DNA from: Sergeia podlipaevii
Lineage: Eukaryota; Euglenozoa; Kinetoplastea; Trypanosomatida; Trypanosomatidae
DNA: 25,632 nucleotides
Direction: 5' to 3'
NCBI GenBank assembly: GCA_030849805.1
Contig: JASANZ010001935.1
Span: 1 to 25,632, forward strand
Both the position numbers and the translations under genes were made by a program. The notes under the pieces are model-generated. The model saw only the letters and a list, made by a program, of their open reading frames with translations, did no database searches and was not told the DNA's origin. Below, piece by piece: positions 8,415-17,543 of the stretch. Positions within the stretch are counted from its first letter, which is position 1. Every line of letters starts with the position of its first letter.

Positions 8415-11345
8415 ATGATATTTGTCTCACGTTGCTTGCGTTTAGGCTCGGCAGGTGGCGGCTGGTATTCCCGTCTGCGCCTCCCCTATCGTCGCTTACC
8501 CAGCAGCGGCAGCGTCGTCGTTCTCACTGCCACCGCCAGCACCGTGGCAGAACCAGCGACAGCAGCAGGGACTACACCACGGGCAGCTGCCGCGGCTGCG
8601 ATGGCGCTTCACATGCAACGAAGATATTCTTCATCGGTATCACGGCGAGGTGGTGCAGGACGTGGGTTGCGTGCACGAGCACCAGTACCTGGCACGGACA
8701 ACGCAACTACTGCAGGTTCCGGTAGTTGTGGCGGTGGTGTGACAAGTCATAAAAGGACGCCGTCAGGGTCGACCGTCACCGCAGCCTCAGCGTCCTCCTC
8801 TTCTCTCTCCACTCCTCCTGTTGCTACTTCAAGAAAGACCGCGGCTGCAGCCACCACCGCCACTGCCACGTCTGCTGCTGCCGATGTAGCTGTGAGTAAT
8901 GCAAGTAGCAAGGTAGAGTGGAGTGAGACAGATCGCGCGATAGCACTTGAGGCCCTTCAGCGCCATTCTACAAGTCGAAACAATCGTAACACTAAGCGGC
9001 GCGCGGGCAGTGATGGCATTTGGGATCAGTCACCTCGTCGTCGCCGTGCCGCAGCAGCAGCAGCTAAAAAGAAGCGACCTTCGCCTGCCCGCTCTGCCGC
9101 AGAAGAGGCGGCCATCGCCGCTGCTGTAGAGGCGGTGTTGAATCCCCCAGGCGGTCCCACACCCTCCTTCGCGGAGATGCAGGCTGCTGCTGCTGCTGCT
9201 GCTCAGCCATCCGCAACGGCACCTTCACCCACCCCGTCCTCATCTCCACAGAGACGAGCGGCGTCGACGCCGCTCTCTACTGTTGCGTCTGCTAACAAGA
9301 AGCGTAGAGGGTCTATGTCGGCTGGAGCAGCAACCTCTTCTTCTTCTTCTTCTTCTTCCTTGCGGTCCGCCTCCGCGCCAGCATCAGCATCATCTCCTAC
9401 ACGGACAGCTGCTGCTGCTGCTGCCCCAGCTTCCGCTCCCGCTGCATCTGCAAGCAGCGAAACGCGAGTGGCAGGCTTGCCTCACAGCGCTAGCGAGCGC
9501 ATCCGCCAGCACGTGGCGAGGAAACGACAGCTACTGCAGAAGCTGCGAGAGCAGAAGCTCGCTCGTGAGCAACAGCAGCAGCAACAACAAGAGCTGCAAC
9601 GCCCGAAGGAATCAACGCGCGGTCGAGGGGCATCTTTGGTGGATAGCAAGGCATCAGCGAGAGCCGTGAAGAATAAGAATAAGAAGAAGCTCAAGGGAAG
9701 AGCTGCCGTGCCTACAGCTGGTACTTCCGCCACTAAGGCCTCTGCCTCTACGCCGCTGACACCAGCAGCAGCAGTAGCAGCAAGCGCGCGTGCTGCAGCC
9801 TCTACGTCTTCTTCTTCTTCCACACCGTCACCATCTTCGACTGCGGCAGCAGCAGCTGAGATGGGCGAGATTAAGCTAAAGACGCCAGCTGGAGGCCTTC
9901 TAGCTCCTACCAAGAATCCCCTCCTCGTGCCAGACTACCGCGAGCGCATCTTTACTATATTTCAACAGTTCGCAGATATTAACATGGCACTTGGGGAAAA
10001 GTACAAAACTCAGTCGTATCTTTCTGCGATTGAAAAACTTAAGAAGGACGACCATATTTTTAACATACTCCCTCCAAACGTCGTGCCGCTACCGGAAGGC
10101 TCCGCGCCACGTATTTTTGCCTCCACAGATCCTCAGACACTCCAGGACTGCTTGGATCGACGTAAGTTTGCCTTAGATGAGTCGAAGCCGATCCCAGGGG
10201 TTGGCGACAAGCTACGCAAGAAGATTGTTGAGATTCTTAAAACCGGCGATGTACAGGAAATTCACAAACTGGAGGCAAAGCCTATCATACGTGCCATTCA
10301 GGAGCTCACCAAGATCCACGGCGTCGGCCCACGCACGGCAATCGCGTTCTACAAGCAATTCGGTGTGACCACCGTGGAGGAGCTCAAGGCGTACGCGGAG
10401 AAGCACGACGCAGAGAGCGTGGCTGCTGCTGCTGCTGCTTCCGAGGGGAAAACTGGTCAACGAGGTCGCTTCAAACTTACCGATGCACAGCGGATAGGAC
10501 TCAAGTACCATAAAGAAATCATGCAGCGCATCCCGCACGCGGAAGGTCGTGTGCATGAGGCACTCTTGAAGATGAAACTGAAAAAGTGTCTAGGATCGGC
10601 ATATGAACTCACCGTGTGCGGAAGTTACCGTCGCGAGGTCGCCTTCTCGGGAGATATCGACGTCCTCGTCACTCGTCGTCAAGGTGGCGGCAGTGGTGGC
10701 AAGGTGGATGAGGCAGCGGAGAAGGATGTGCTCGGAGTCTTTGTGGAGGCGCTCAAGACGGACAACTACATTGAAGCGACGCTTGCGCATGGACCGACGA
10801 AGTTTATGGGTGTATGTCGTATTCGTTCCTCTAAAAAGAAGGATGGTGCTGCTGTGCCTACGCGCCGCTTCGCTGCCCGCCGCCTTGACATCCGCTTTGT
10901 CGACAGCGCCAGCTACCCGGCCGCGCTGCTATACTTTACCGGTAGCAAGAACTTTAACGTGGTGATGCGTGCGGAGGCAATCAAGCAGAACTTCGTTCTC
11001 AACGAGTACGGATTGTTTAGAAACAACAGCAAGGACGCACGGGCGACGCACACGCTGCATGAGCTGATTAGTAAACTTGCAAAGACACATTACTACGGAT
11101 CGAAGAGCGCGCGTGGCGCCGATGAGGACGGCGAGGACGGAAGTGATGGTGACGGCAGCAGCAGCAGCAGCAATAGTGGCGGCCGCGGATCACGCCTGAA
11201 GAAGGCGAAGAAGACATCATCGGAGAAGGAGACACAGGAGGCATTTCAGAAGGTTGAGGCCCTGCGTGTGAAGGTGGCCTCTGAGAAGGACATCTTTGAT
11301 GCGATAGGGATGGCTTATGTCGCACCTACCGATCGCAATGTTTGA
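8415..11345 (+). CDS. POLB-PAK: Mitochondrial DNA polymerase beta-PAK (family X)
   Basis: A 976-residue family X DNA polymerase with a very long N-terminal region. Residues 1-73 are Arg/Ser-rich and include RRYSSS (68-73), which resembles a mitochondrial processing site. Residues 74-490 are Ala/Ser/Pro/Thr/Lys-rich with basic patches, the 'PAK' type. The polymerase part begins near 505. The 8-kDa lyase-like domain has a helix-hairpin-helix PGVG at 594-597, and K603 aligns with the lyase nucleophile Lys72 of human pol beta. A second hairpin, HGVG, is at 635-638. Catalytic aspartates are D747 and D749 in the SGDIDV motif and D825 in LDIR. YFTGSKNFN lies at 840-848. Compared with the neighbouring polymerase there is a roughly 34-residue insertion between 543 and 590. 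An in-frame TAA at 8388 fixes the start. In Trypanosoma brucei, pol beta-PAK is a kinetoplast-associated mitochondrial enzyme. Confidence 0.94.
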   Translation: MIFVSRCLRLGSAGGGWYSRLRLPYRRLPSSGSVVVLTATASTVAEPATAAGTTPRAAAAAAMALHMQRRYSSSVSRRGGAGRGLRARAPVPGTDNATTAGSGSCGGGVTSHKRTPSGSTVTAASASSSSLSTPPVATSRKTAAAATTATATSAAADVAVSNASSKVEWSETDRAIALEALQRHSTSRNNRNTKRRAGSDGIWDQSPRRRRAAAAAAKKKRPSPARSAAEEAAIAAAVEAVLNPPGGPTPSFAEMQAAAAAAAQPSATAPSPTPSSSPQRRAASTPLSTVASANKKRRGSMSAGAATSSSSSSSSLRSASAPASASSPTRTAAAAAAPASAPAASASSETRVAGLPHSASERIRQHVARKRQLLQKLREQKLAREQQQQQQQELQRPKESTRGRGASLVDSKASARAVKNKNKKKLKGRAAVPTAGTSATKASASTPLTPAAAVAASARAAASTSSSSSTPSPSSTAAAAAEMGEIKLKTPAGGLLAPTKNPLLVPDYRERIFTIFQQFADINMALGEKYKTQSYLSAIEKLKKDDHIFNILPPNVVPLPEGSAPRIFASTDPQTLQDCLDRRKFALDESKPIPGVGDKLRKKIVEILKTGDVQEIHKLEAKPIIRAIQELTKIHGVGPRTAIAFYKQFGVTTVEELKAYAEKHDAESVAAAAAASEGKTGQRGRFKLTDAQRIGLKYHKEIMQRIPHAEGRVHEALLKMKLKKCLGSAYELTVCGSYRREVAFSGDIDVLVTRRQGGGSGGKVDEAAEKDVLGVFVEALKTDNYIEATLAHGPTKFMGVCRIRSSKKKDGAAVPTRRFAARRLDIRFVDSASYPAALLYFTGSKNFNVVMRAEAIKQNFVLNEYGLFRNNSKDARATHTLHELISKLAKTHYYGSKSARGADEDGEDGSDGDGSSSSSNSGGRGSRLKKAKKTSSEKETQEAFQKVEALRVKVASEKDIFDAIGMAYVAPTDRNV

Positions 11346-11615
11346 AGGTTGACTAGTGCGTGAGTGTGTGAGGGAGGGAAGGAGGAATTCGATTGAGGTG
11401 GCAGGGGGAGGGGGGCCGTCTTCTTACCCGGTTCTTTGTCTCGACGCATTTTTTTTTTTTTAAAAAAAATTCTCTCCTTTTCTTTTATTCATTCCTTCTT
11501 ATTCATAAAGTGAGGCACTACTCTCAATCATAGATATACTAATATGGGCATGGATCTTTATATATATATAAGTTGCGGAAAGTGATGTAGGGAGGAATAC
11601 ATAAAAATGGAGAGA

Positions 11616-11645
11616 GATAGATAGATAAATAGATAGATAGATAGA
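11616..11645. repeat. (GATA)n microsatellite
   Basis: Seven GATA-type units with one GATAAATA interruption, in the spacer downstream of polymerase beta-PAK. Confidence 0.85.
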
Positions 11646-12070
11646 GAGAAGAGGGGTGCATAAAATTCGAAAGGTCATAACTATTCCTTTCTTTTTTTCT
11701 CCTGTTTGATTGCAAACTAAAATATGTTACATTTTTTTTAAAAATATTTTTATTATTGTTGTTGTTTTGTCATCCAGCCCAGAAAGTTACGCATGGAGAG
11801 GGGGGGGGACACGATTTTTTTTTTTTTTTCGTGATGTCCGCATTGCAAGATGGGCAATATTGGAGGGGAAAGGGGAGGGGGAAGTACCATCACATTTTAT
11901 TTTGAAATGGCTTATCTTCTTTATCACTCTTTCCCTCTTCTTCTTGCTTTTACGCGTTGTCTCCACTTTTGTTCTCCCATTTTTTATCGTTAAAACTCAT
12001 TTTTTTTTTTAAACTTTCTCTTTTTCTTTTTGATTAAGCAATTATACCTCATCTTTTTGATAGTTGGCGA

Positions 12071-12098
12071 TATAAATATAAATATAAATATAAATATT
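12071..12098. repeat. (TATAAA)n hexanucleotide repeat
   Basis: More than four tandem TATAAA units ending in AATATTTA. A similar AAATAT-rich stretch is seen at 21670-21690. Confidence 0.8.
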
Positions 12099-12323
12099 TA
12101 TTCATTACATACAGTTCGCACACACATTTATTCTTTTTTTTTTTTTCTTGTTACCTAGTGAGTGAGTATTTTATTTGTTTTTTATTTGTTTTTTTTTTCA
12201 AAGAAGAAAGCTCTCCCAAAGGAAAAACAAACAAACAAACGAAAAGCTCTACGGGTAAATAGAGTGATAGAGAGAGGCAAGAGAAAAATAGTAGGCAAAA
12301 GAATAATTATAGTATTGTTATTG

Positions 12324-12348
12324 CATTTTCCTTCCTTTTTTTTTCTAG
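12324..12348 (+). promoter_or_regulatory. Polypyrimidine tract and trans-splice acceptor, polymerase beta
   Basis: A C/T-only tract of about 22 bases ends in CTAG, with the AG at 12347-12348. This is one of the cleanest acceptor candidates in the window and predicts a 5' UTR of about 117 bases. Confidence 0.6.
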
Positions 12349-12465
12349 TTATCACCAACCACAAGCCATATTTTTTTTCTATAGACACACACACACACAG
12401 TTGCACAAGTAGTAGAGAAATAGAAGAAGGAAATATACATTGCATATATTTTTCCTTCTTCCATC

Positions 12466-13575
12466 ATGTTCCGCCGTTGCTTTCTCTTCCGCGATCACCG
12501 CGAGAACATCATCCGCATTTTTCAGGAAATGGCTGACCTTAACAACGCTCTTGGCGAGAAGTACAAGGTCATCAGCTACAATCGCTCTATAGAAAGCCTC
12601 AAGACGAACCTCGACAAGACCCTCAACACGCCTCAGGACCTCGCCGAGTTCCCTGGCTTTGGCGCGAAGCTAATGAAGAAGGCAGAGGAAATTATGCAAA
12701 CTGGCAAGCTCGAGGAGCTCGAGAGCAAGACGAAGCCGAAGCTGAAGGCAATCCAGGAGCTCACTCAGATCCACGGCTTTGGCCCTCGCGCGGCCGCCGC
12801 GCTCTTTGACAAGGAAGGCATCTTCACCGTGGAGGAGCTTCTGCAGCGTGCTGATAGTATTCCTTCTTTGACAGACCAGCAGCGCGTGGGTATCAAGTAC
12901 TTCTACGACATCAATGAGAAGATCCCGATGCAGGAGAGCGTGTTGCACGAGAACTTCTTACGTGAGAAGTGCAATGAGCTCCTAGGCAAGGACTATGAGG
13001 TGCAGATTTGCGGTAGCTACCGCCGCCGCCACCCCTTCAGCGGTGATGTGGATGCCATCCTTTCCCGCACTTTGGATGCCCCTCTACTGGACGGTCCCGT
13101 TGCCGCCACCGGCGTGCTTGCGCAGTACGTCGAGTTTCTGACGAAGCAGCAGTACCTTGAGGCCACCATGGCTCAAGGACCTCTCAAGTACATGGGCATG
13201 GGTCGCCTTCCTCCCCGCGTGGTGCGCGACAAGTCTGGCCTTGAGAGCAAGAAGATGTACAAGGCACGTCGTGTGGATATCCGTTTGATTGAAACCAAGA
13301 GCGTGCCCACTGCGATGCTCACCTTCACCGGTAGTAAGAACTTCAACGTGATCATGCGCCAGGCCGCTATCAGCAAGGGCTACTTGCTGAACGAGTACGG
13401 TCTCTTCAAGCTGGGCACGCCCGAGGAGGCCAAGGCACTCTACGAGCGCATCGGCATCAAGGGCAAGAACGCCGGCGAGGAGCTTGAGGGAAAGCGAGTG
13501 GTGGCGAAGAACGAGCAGGACGTGTTCGATGTGCTTGGCATGCCGTATGCCAAGCCCGAGAACCGCGACCCATAA
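12466..13575 (+). CDS. POLB: Mitochondrial DNA polymerase beta
   Basis: A 369-residue family X DNA polymerase, close to the 335 residues of human pol beta. After about ten residues (MFRRCFLFRD, compatible with a very short trypanosomatid mitochondrial presequence) the lyase domain starts. The first helix-hairpin-helix PGFG is at 63-66, and K72 coincides with the human Schiff-base Lys72 even in numbering. The second hairpin, HGFG, is followed by the palm motif CGSYRR...SGDVD with D194 and D196; the third catalytic aspartate is D271 (VDIR). FTGSKNFN is at 287-294 and NEYGLF near the end closes the nucleotide-binding site. The position of human Tyr271 is Thr286 here, whereas the PAK paralogue keeps Tyr840. 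An in-frame TAG at 12421 bounds the start. In T. brucei this enzyme acts near the kinetoplast. No low complexity is present, unlike its neighbour. Confidence 0.95.
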   Translation: MFRRCFLFRDHRENIIRIFQEMADLNNALGEKYKVISYNRSIESLKTNLDKTLNTPQDLAEFPGFGAKLMKKAEEIMQTGKLEELESKTKPKLKAIQELTQIHGFGPRAAAALFDKEGIFTVEELLQRADSIPSLTDQQRVGIKYFYDINEKIPMQESVLHENFLREKCNELLGKDYEVQICGSYRRRHPFSGDVDAILSRTLDAPLLDGPVAATGVLAQYVEFLTKQQYLEATMAQGPLKYMGMGRLPPRVVRDKSGLESKKMYKARRVDIRLIETKSVPTAMLTFTGSKNFNVIMRQAAISKGYLLNEYGLFKLGTPEEAKALYERIGIKGKNAGEELEGKRVVAKNEQDVFDVLGMPYAKPENRDP

Positions 13576-14390
13576 AATTTCGTGAGGAAGAGAGAGAGAG
13601 AGAAGAAAAAAAGGGGAGTATGAGAAGAAACAGACAAGAATTCTCCCCTTTTTTCTTTTTTTTTCTTTCTCTTTGGTCGTGATGTCGAGAGACTCACACA
13701 CACACAAAAAAAAGAGTTTCCATAGAGAGAAAGATAGAGAGTACAATAGAAGAGACGAAAAATGAGAGAGAGAGAGTGAAGAATAGGAAAGAAATACAAT
13801 GAAATGCACTTGTGCTTTTTTCTATCCATCTCCCCCTATTCTATTGATTTTTTTTTTTTAGTTTTAGTTTCAGTTGTTTTGGTTTTTTTTTTGGCGACTT
13901 AACGTTTTTATGTCTTGGTATGTTGTTCTTTTCTCCCCTTCTTTTTTTCTTTTCAGTTTACTTTTCGCGTGTTTATATTACTCATTGCTCGCCAGGGTAC
14001 GGACCGAATACGCATACGCGCATTTCTATGTATGCGCATGTAAGTTACTGTACACGCATTTTCTATTTCATGCTTATTTTCCTTTTTTTTTTTCCTTTTT
14101 TCAATTTCTTTTTTCTTTTGGTTGTCTATGCTATCTATCTCTTTTTTTATTTATTTATAGAGCCAGTTTCTTTTTATTTTATTTTTCCGCAATATTGTCT
14201 CTCATTTTTTTCTCTCTTTGTTGCTTCGGAGATATTCAAAGATTTATCATTGTATTGCCGTTGTTGTAGTAGACCTCGGTTTCTTCAAGCGTGGTGGTGA
14301 GGGTTGACAGCTTTTTTTTTTTTAAAAAAAAAGAAATTACATTATCTGACCTGTCCACGTTTCCATAGAAGTGATATCCCCCCTCCAAAA

Positions 14391-14419
14391 GTGCACTCCT
14401 AGCTATATGCATAGTGCAC
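14391..14419. repeat. Short inverted repeat
   Basis: GTGCACT (14391-14397) and AGTGCAC (14413-14419) form perfect 7-base arms around a 15-base loop. The core GTGCAC is itself a palindrome, so the two copies can also be read as direct repeats. Function unknown. Confidence 0.6.
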
Positions 14420-14427
14420 ACGCAGAG

Positions 14428-14449
14428 GTGTGTGTGTGTGTGTGTGTGT
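14428..14449. repeat. (GT)11 microsatellite
   Basis: Eleven uninterrupted GT units at the left edge of a purine-rich block. Confidence 0.9.
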
Positions 14450-14974
14450 ATGTGGAGGGATATAGAGAGACGGAGAGAAGGAGGTAAAAAAAAAAGAGGA
14501 GACAAAAACGCAACGAAGAATATATAAAAAAAAAAAGAAAAGAAGAAAAAAGAGACGGAAAGGGTGTGCGTGTGACTTGGTTGCTAACGAAGCAGCGAAT
14601 GATAATATGAAATGAGAGGGAATGTAAGAAGGAGAGGAATCTGAAAAGGATAAAAGGGGGAGGGGAAAAGGAGGGAAACGACATGAAAGTAAAAAGAAAG
14701 GAAAATGAAAAGGAAAAAAATAAAAAGTTGAGAGGGTAGAAGAAAGAATTTTCTTCTCTTGCACATTTAACTGGCCTAAAGTGATTTTAAAGGCGGAGGT
14801 GTTTGGATATTTTTTTTTCTTTATTTCTCAAACATGTGTGTCTCTGCATGATTGCCATATATATTTTTTTGTACTATGCTTATCGCTGTGCATAGTTGCC
14901 AATAGAGGAGAGATGGACTGAGTGAGTGAGAGCGGAGCGTGTGCGTATGAAATGTTCGCCTAGTTGTTTTATAC

Positions 14975-14998
14975 ATATATATATATATATATATATAT
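14975..14998. repeat. (AT)12 microsatellite
   Basis: Uninterrupted AT units followed by TTTATA. A shorter TA run lies near 15463-15477 and a (GA)n run at 15080-15096. Confidence 0.9.
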
Positions 14999-15572
14999 TT
15001 ATAAGGAAGCAACCAAAAAGTATCATCAACAACGACAAAAGAAACACATATGTCGGGGCGGCGGGCCCAAAAAGCGATCGAGAGAGAGAGAGAGAGCGAG
15101 AGGGGGGCTGCTGCTTGAGGAAGAAGCTGCACCTGCCTTCATCAGTGACAGCGGGTCTGGGTAAAGGCCGTCACACGTGAAGAACGAGGTCCCGTCTTTT
15201 GATGCCTTCTCATATATAATAGGTTGACTCTATACATTTTTTTTTGTTTCTTCTACACATGCAATGCTTTAATCTGTCTCTTTCCCACTTTTTTCTCTGT
15301 CTCTTTTTTTTTTTTTTTGAACATTAAAAAATATTTTTCTTTCTGCTTTCGATTTCATAATTCAAAACAAAAAAGAGAGGAAGCAGCTGTCTTTGCTACA
15401 TTGCTTTTATTCACCTCTTCTCTTTCTCTTACACCCCTGCGCATTGCACGCGTGTTAGGATAAATATATATATATATAAACGCATTTTTTTTTTTTTTGT
15501 TGCTGTAAGTTAACCTTTATTTTTTTTCTATTTTAAAATTCATTTAGCTCTTTTCTTTGTGTACCCAGAGAG

Positions 15573-15727
15573 CGCAACACTATATATTAAAAAGTGAATA
15601 GTTGCGGTGTTTTTTTTTTCTTTCAAACCCTTTTTTTCTTCGTGCGCTATTATTATTGTACGCGTGAACGTTAGCGTAGCATATATACATCAAGGTTCCT
15701 TAGATACTGCGCGGAACCTTTTTTTTT
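15573..15727 (+). other. Stem-loop cluster ending in a T-run
   Basis: Three inverted repeats occur within 150 bases: CGCAAC/GTTGCG (15573-15578 with 15601-15606, with a nested CACT/AGTG), TACGC/GCGTA (15659-15663 with 15674-15678), and AAGGTTCC/GGAACCTT (15692-15699 with 15713-15720). The last is a perfect 8-base arm pair with a 13-base loop, and a T-run reaches 15727 directly after it. The form suggests a structured RNA or a terminator-like element. I recognise no known RNA family, C/D box or H/ACA box. Confidence 0.3.
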
Positions 15728-15954
15728 CCTGTACTATCAACTATTCAATTTTTTTTTTAAAATAGCAGGTTTTTTTTTTCTTGCTTACTGTTACTACCAC
15801 TACTACTTTCATTGTTTTCATCGAGTTCAACACATATATTAAAAAGAAAATAGAAGGAGGAGAACGGTGGGAGTTTATTGACAAAAGAAAAAAGCAGCCA
15901 AGAGGATAGAGCAAGAAAAGGATCAACTTCCGCACTAGCAGCAGTGAAAGAAAA

Positions 15955-15989
15955 ATAGTTTTTCCTTTTTTTTTTCAATATACACACAG
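15955..15989 (+). promoter_or_regulatory. Candidate polypyrimidine tract and trans-splice acceptor, BAR gene
   Basis: A T/C tract of about 17 bases (15959-15976) is followed by AG at 15988-15989 (ACACAG), predicting a 5' UTR of about 132 bases. The sequence between it and the ATG is A-rich, as expected for a 5' UTR. Confidence 0.5.
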
Positions 15990-16121
15990 AGGTAGAAAGT
16001 TATCTATCTATCTACACCTGAATCAAAACGAAGAAAAGCTGCACGGTAGCACCACCCATCAAAACAACAGCAAAAAGGCATCTCGAAAGTAGAAAAAGAA
16101 GAAAAAGTGCGAACTTTATAA

Positions 16122-17543
16122 ATGAACAAACTACGAGCGGACCTTTCAAAGGCCAAGTTCTTGGACCCAGAGAACACCACGATGACGGCGTATCGTGACT
16201 ACGACTTTGAGCGTCGCGCCAATGATATTGGACGTCTCAGCCACGCCATCAACCACTTTGACCACGCCGTCACGCAGGGCATGGTGGCCATGAAGGAGAT
16301 TGCGAGTGCACTCGAGGCGGTGGGACAGGCCTTCACGGAGCTCACACTTGGCCACGCAGGACAACCAGTTGGGCCTGGCGGGGTGGATGAGGAGCCGAAC
16401 CCGTACCCTACGGAGGCGGACATGCAGATGCTGCCGCAGTTTAGCAACCCTGCTGGCATGAGCGCGACGGGTTACGCGCAGTCCATGGCGTCCACTCGTC
16501 TTACCGAGGAGACGAACTCGCAGGTGCGGCGGCTTGCCAAAATTTTTGCGGAAGAGACTCGGCGTATCAACGAAGGCGCGCCCTTCCAGTCTTACAACAT
16601 GGGTGTCCATCGCGATGTGATCACACGTCTGCGTCCCGTGAAGGAACACATCGCCGGTGTGAACGATACTCGCCGCGCGCGCAACGATGCCCTCATCAAG
16701 TACAACCGTTACAAGGCGGAGGTGGAGAAGATTGAGAAGCAGTACGCGAAGAAAGGCAAGCCGTTCTGCAACAGCAGCAGTCACAAGAAGCAAACATCAA
16801 AGCGCGATGAAGCCTGGAAGGAGTACCAAAAGCGGCAGGACAAGTTCAATGAAACTTTTGCGATGCTGATGGAGGTCAACGACCACGCGGCGGCGCAGAT
16901 CATCTACCAATACCTCGCCCTTAACGACGAGTACCTTCATCAGATTGCCGAATCCATAGGTCGCATCCTGCCAGCCATGGAGGAGGTGTACCCCCTCAAC
17001 AGCGAGTACAACTCTCTTCAGAACTCTCTCATTGTCGATGCCGTGACGGCGTCGCGTGTACCGTTTGCGTCCGCTCGACCACAGCAGCAGCAGCCTGGGC
17101 AGCCACCACAGGGACCCTCTCAGTTTGCTGTGTCGTCACCACTACCAGCCCAGCAGCAACAGCAGCAATGTGAGGCAGACATGCCCAGCAGCTTCTCACG
17201 TTCCTCCGAGATCAGCTCCATCTGTGGGAATGCGAATGTCGCTAACAACAACAGCAACAACGATGACGATAACGACGCTCCGTACTATGCCGCCGCCAAG
17301 AAGGAAGCGATGGTGTCTGTACCGGTGACGCCAGCCACCACTACCACCCCTCCACCACCGCCGCCCAACCCAGACGCGGTGCGCGCCGCTACTGGCACGC
17401 GTGAAGACTGCGGTCACGTATTGACGCAGCCACAGCGCCTGCAGACCAACATGACGGGGGGTTCTGGGGCAGCACAGGATTTCGTGATGCCTGGAGCAGC
17501 AGACACCGTGCTCGATTCCTTTACTGACCGCTGCATGAAGTGA
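16122..17543 (+). CDS. Predicted BAR-domain protein
   Basis: A 473-residue protein. An in-frame TAA directly abuts the ATG, so this is the first possible start. Residues 20-75 and roughly 125-310 are long, charged heptad-like helices. They include a Lys/Arg-rich stretch at 185-250 (RRARNDALIKYNRYKAEVEK and following) and a last helix with Y/L/N spacing ending in YPLNSEYNSL. This pattern matches the three-helix BAR domain of amphiphysin/Rvs proteins, which dimerise and bind curved membranes in endocytosis. A Pro/Gly-rich loop at 80-110 splits the first helices and may be a lineage-specific insertion. Residues 320-473 are low-complexity Gln, Asn, Asp and Pro sequence, including a Pro run near 408-414, without a visible SH3 domain; the Pro run could be a ligand for one. 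It is the last plus-strand gene before the convergent region. Family assignment is by pattern and needs a profile search. Confidence 0.7.
   Translation: MNKLRADLSKAKFLDPENTTMTAYRDYDFERRANDIGRLSHAINHFDHAVTQGMVAMKEIASALEAVGQAFTELTLGHAGQPVGPGGVDEEPNPYPTEADMQMLPQFSNPAGMSATGYAQSMASTRLTEETNSQVRRLAKIFAEETRRINEGAPFQSYNMGVHRDVITRLRPVKEHIAGVNDTRRARNDALIKYNRYKAEVEKIEKQYAKKGKPFCNSSSHKKQTSKRDEAWKEYQKRQDKFNETFAMLMEVNDHAAAQIIYQYLALNDEYLHQIAESIGRILPAMEEVYPLNSEYNSLQNSLIVDAVTASRVPFASARPQQQQPGQPPQGPSQFAVSSPLPAQQQQQQCEADMPSSFSRSSEISSICGNANVANNNSNNDDDNDAPYYAAAKKEAMVSVPVTPATTTTPPPPPPNPDAVRAATGTREDCGHVLTQPQRLQTNMTGGSGAAQDFVMPGAADTVLDSFTDRCMK

Larger units (their letters stand above)
11346..12465. other. Spacer between the two polymerase beta paralogues
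   Basis: About 1.1 kb of AT-rich sequence with T-runs, a (GATA)n run at 11616-11645, an AAATAT-type repeat at 12071-12098, and a T13A8 block near 11449-11469. No gene is supported. The end contains a strong candidate splice acceptor. Confidence 0.6.
13576..16121. other. Long spacer between polymerase beta and the BAR gene
   Basis: At about 2.5 kb this is the longest gap inside the plus-strand unit. The first 220 bases are purine-rich. T-rich sequence runs to about 14300, followed by a T12A9 block and then a purine-rich stretch (14450-14760). After that come (AT)n and (GA)n repeats, a more G+C-balanced patch at 15105-15200, and stem-loops with a T-run at 15573-15727. Open frames here are repeat-driven (runs of S, F, L and HTHT). 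No protein gene is supported. A non-coding RNA is possible in the 15.1 or 15.6 kb parts. Confidence 0.5.

Noticed and set aside
13084..13809. Long minus-strand open frame (241 codons) across polymerase beta and its 3' flank
   Set aside because: It is antisense to a well-supported polymerase; its N-terminal part is S/L/F low complexity from the purine-rich flank, and the rest mirrors polymerase codons.
14312..14332. T12A9 block as a transcription terminator or palindrome
   Set aside because: Similar T/A junctions (for example 11449-11469) are common in this homopolymer-rich DNA, so it alone is not evidence.
14399..14764. Minus-strand open frame of 121 codons
   Set aside because: The translation is S/F/P/L repeats and HTHTHT from the (GT)n run; it reflects composition, not coding.
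16146..16793. Minus-strand open frame (215 codons) inside the BAR gene
   Set aside because: Wholly antisense to a gene with strong coding features; the Arg/His/Val/Leu-rich product is typical of a shadow frame.
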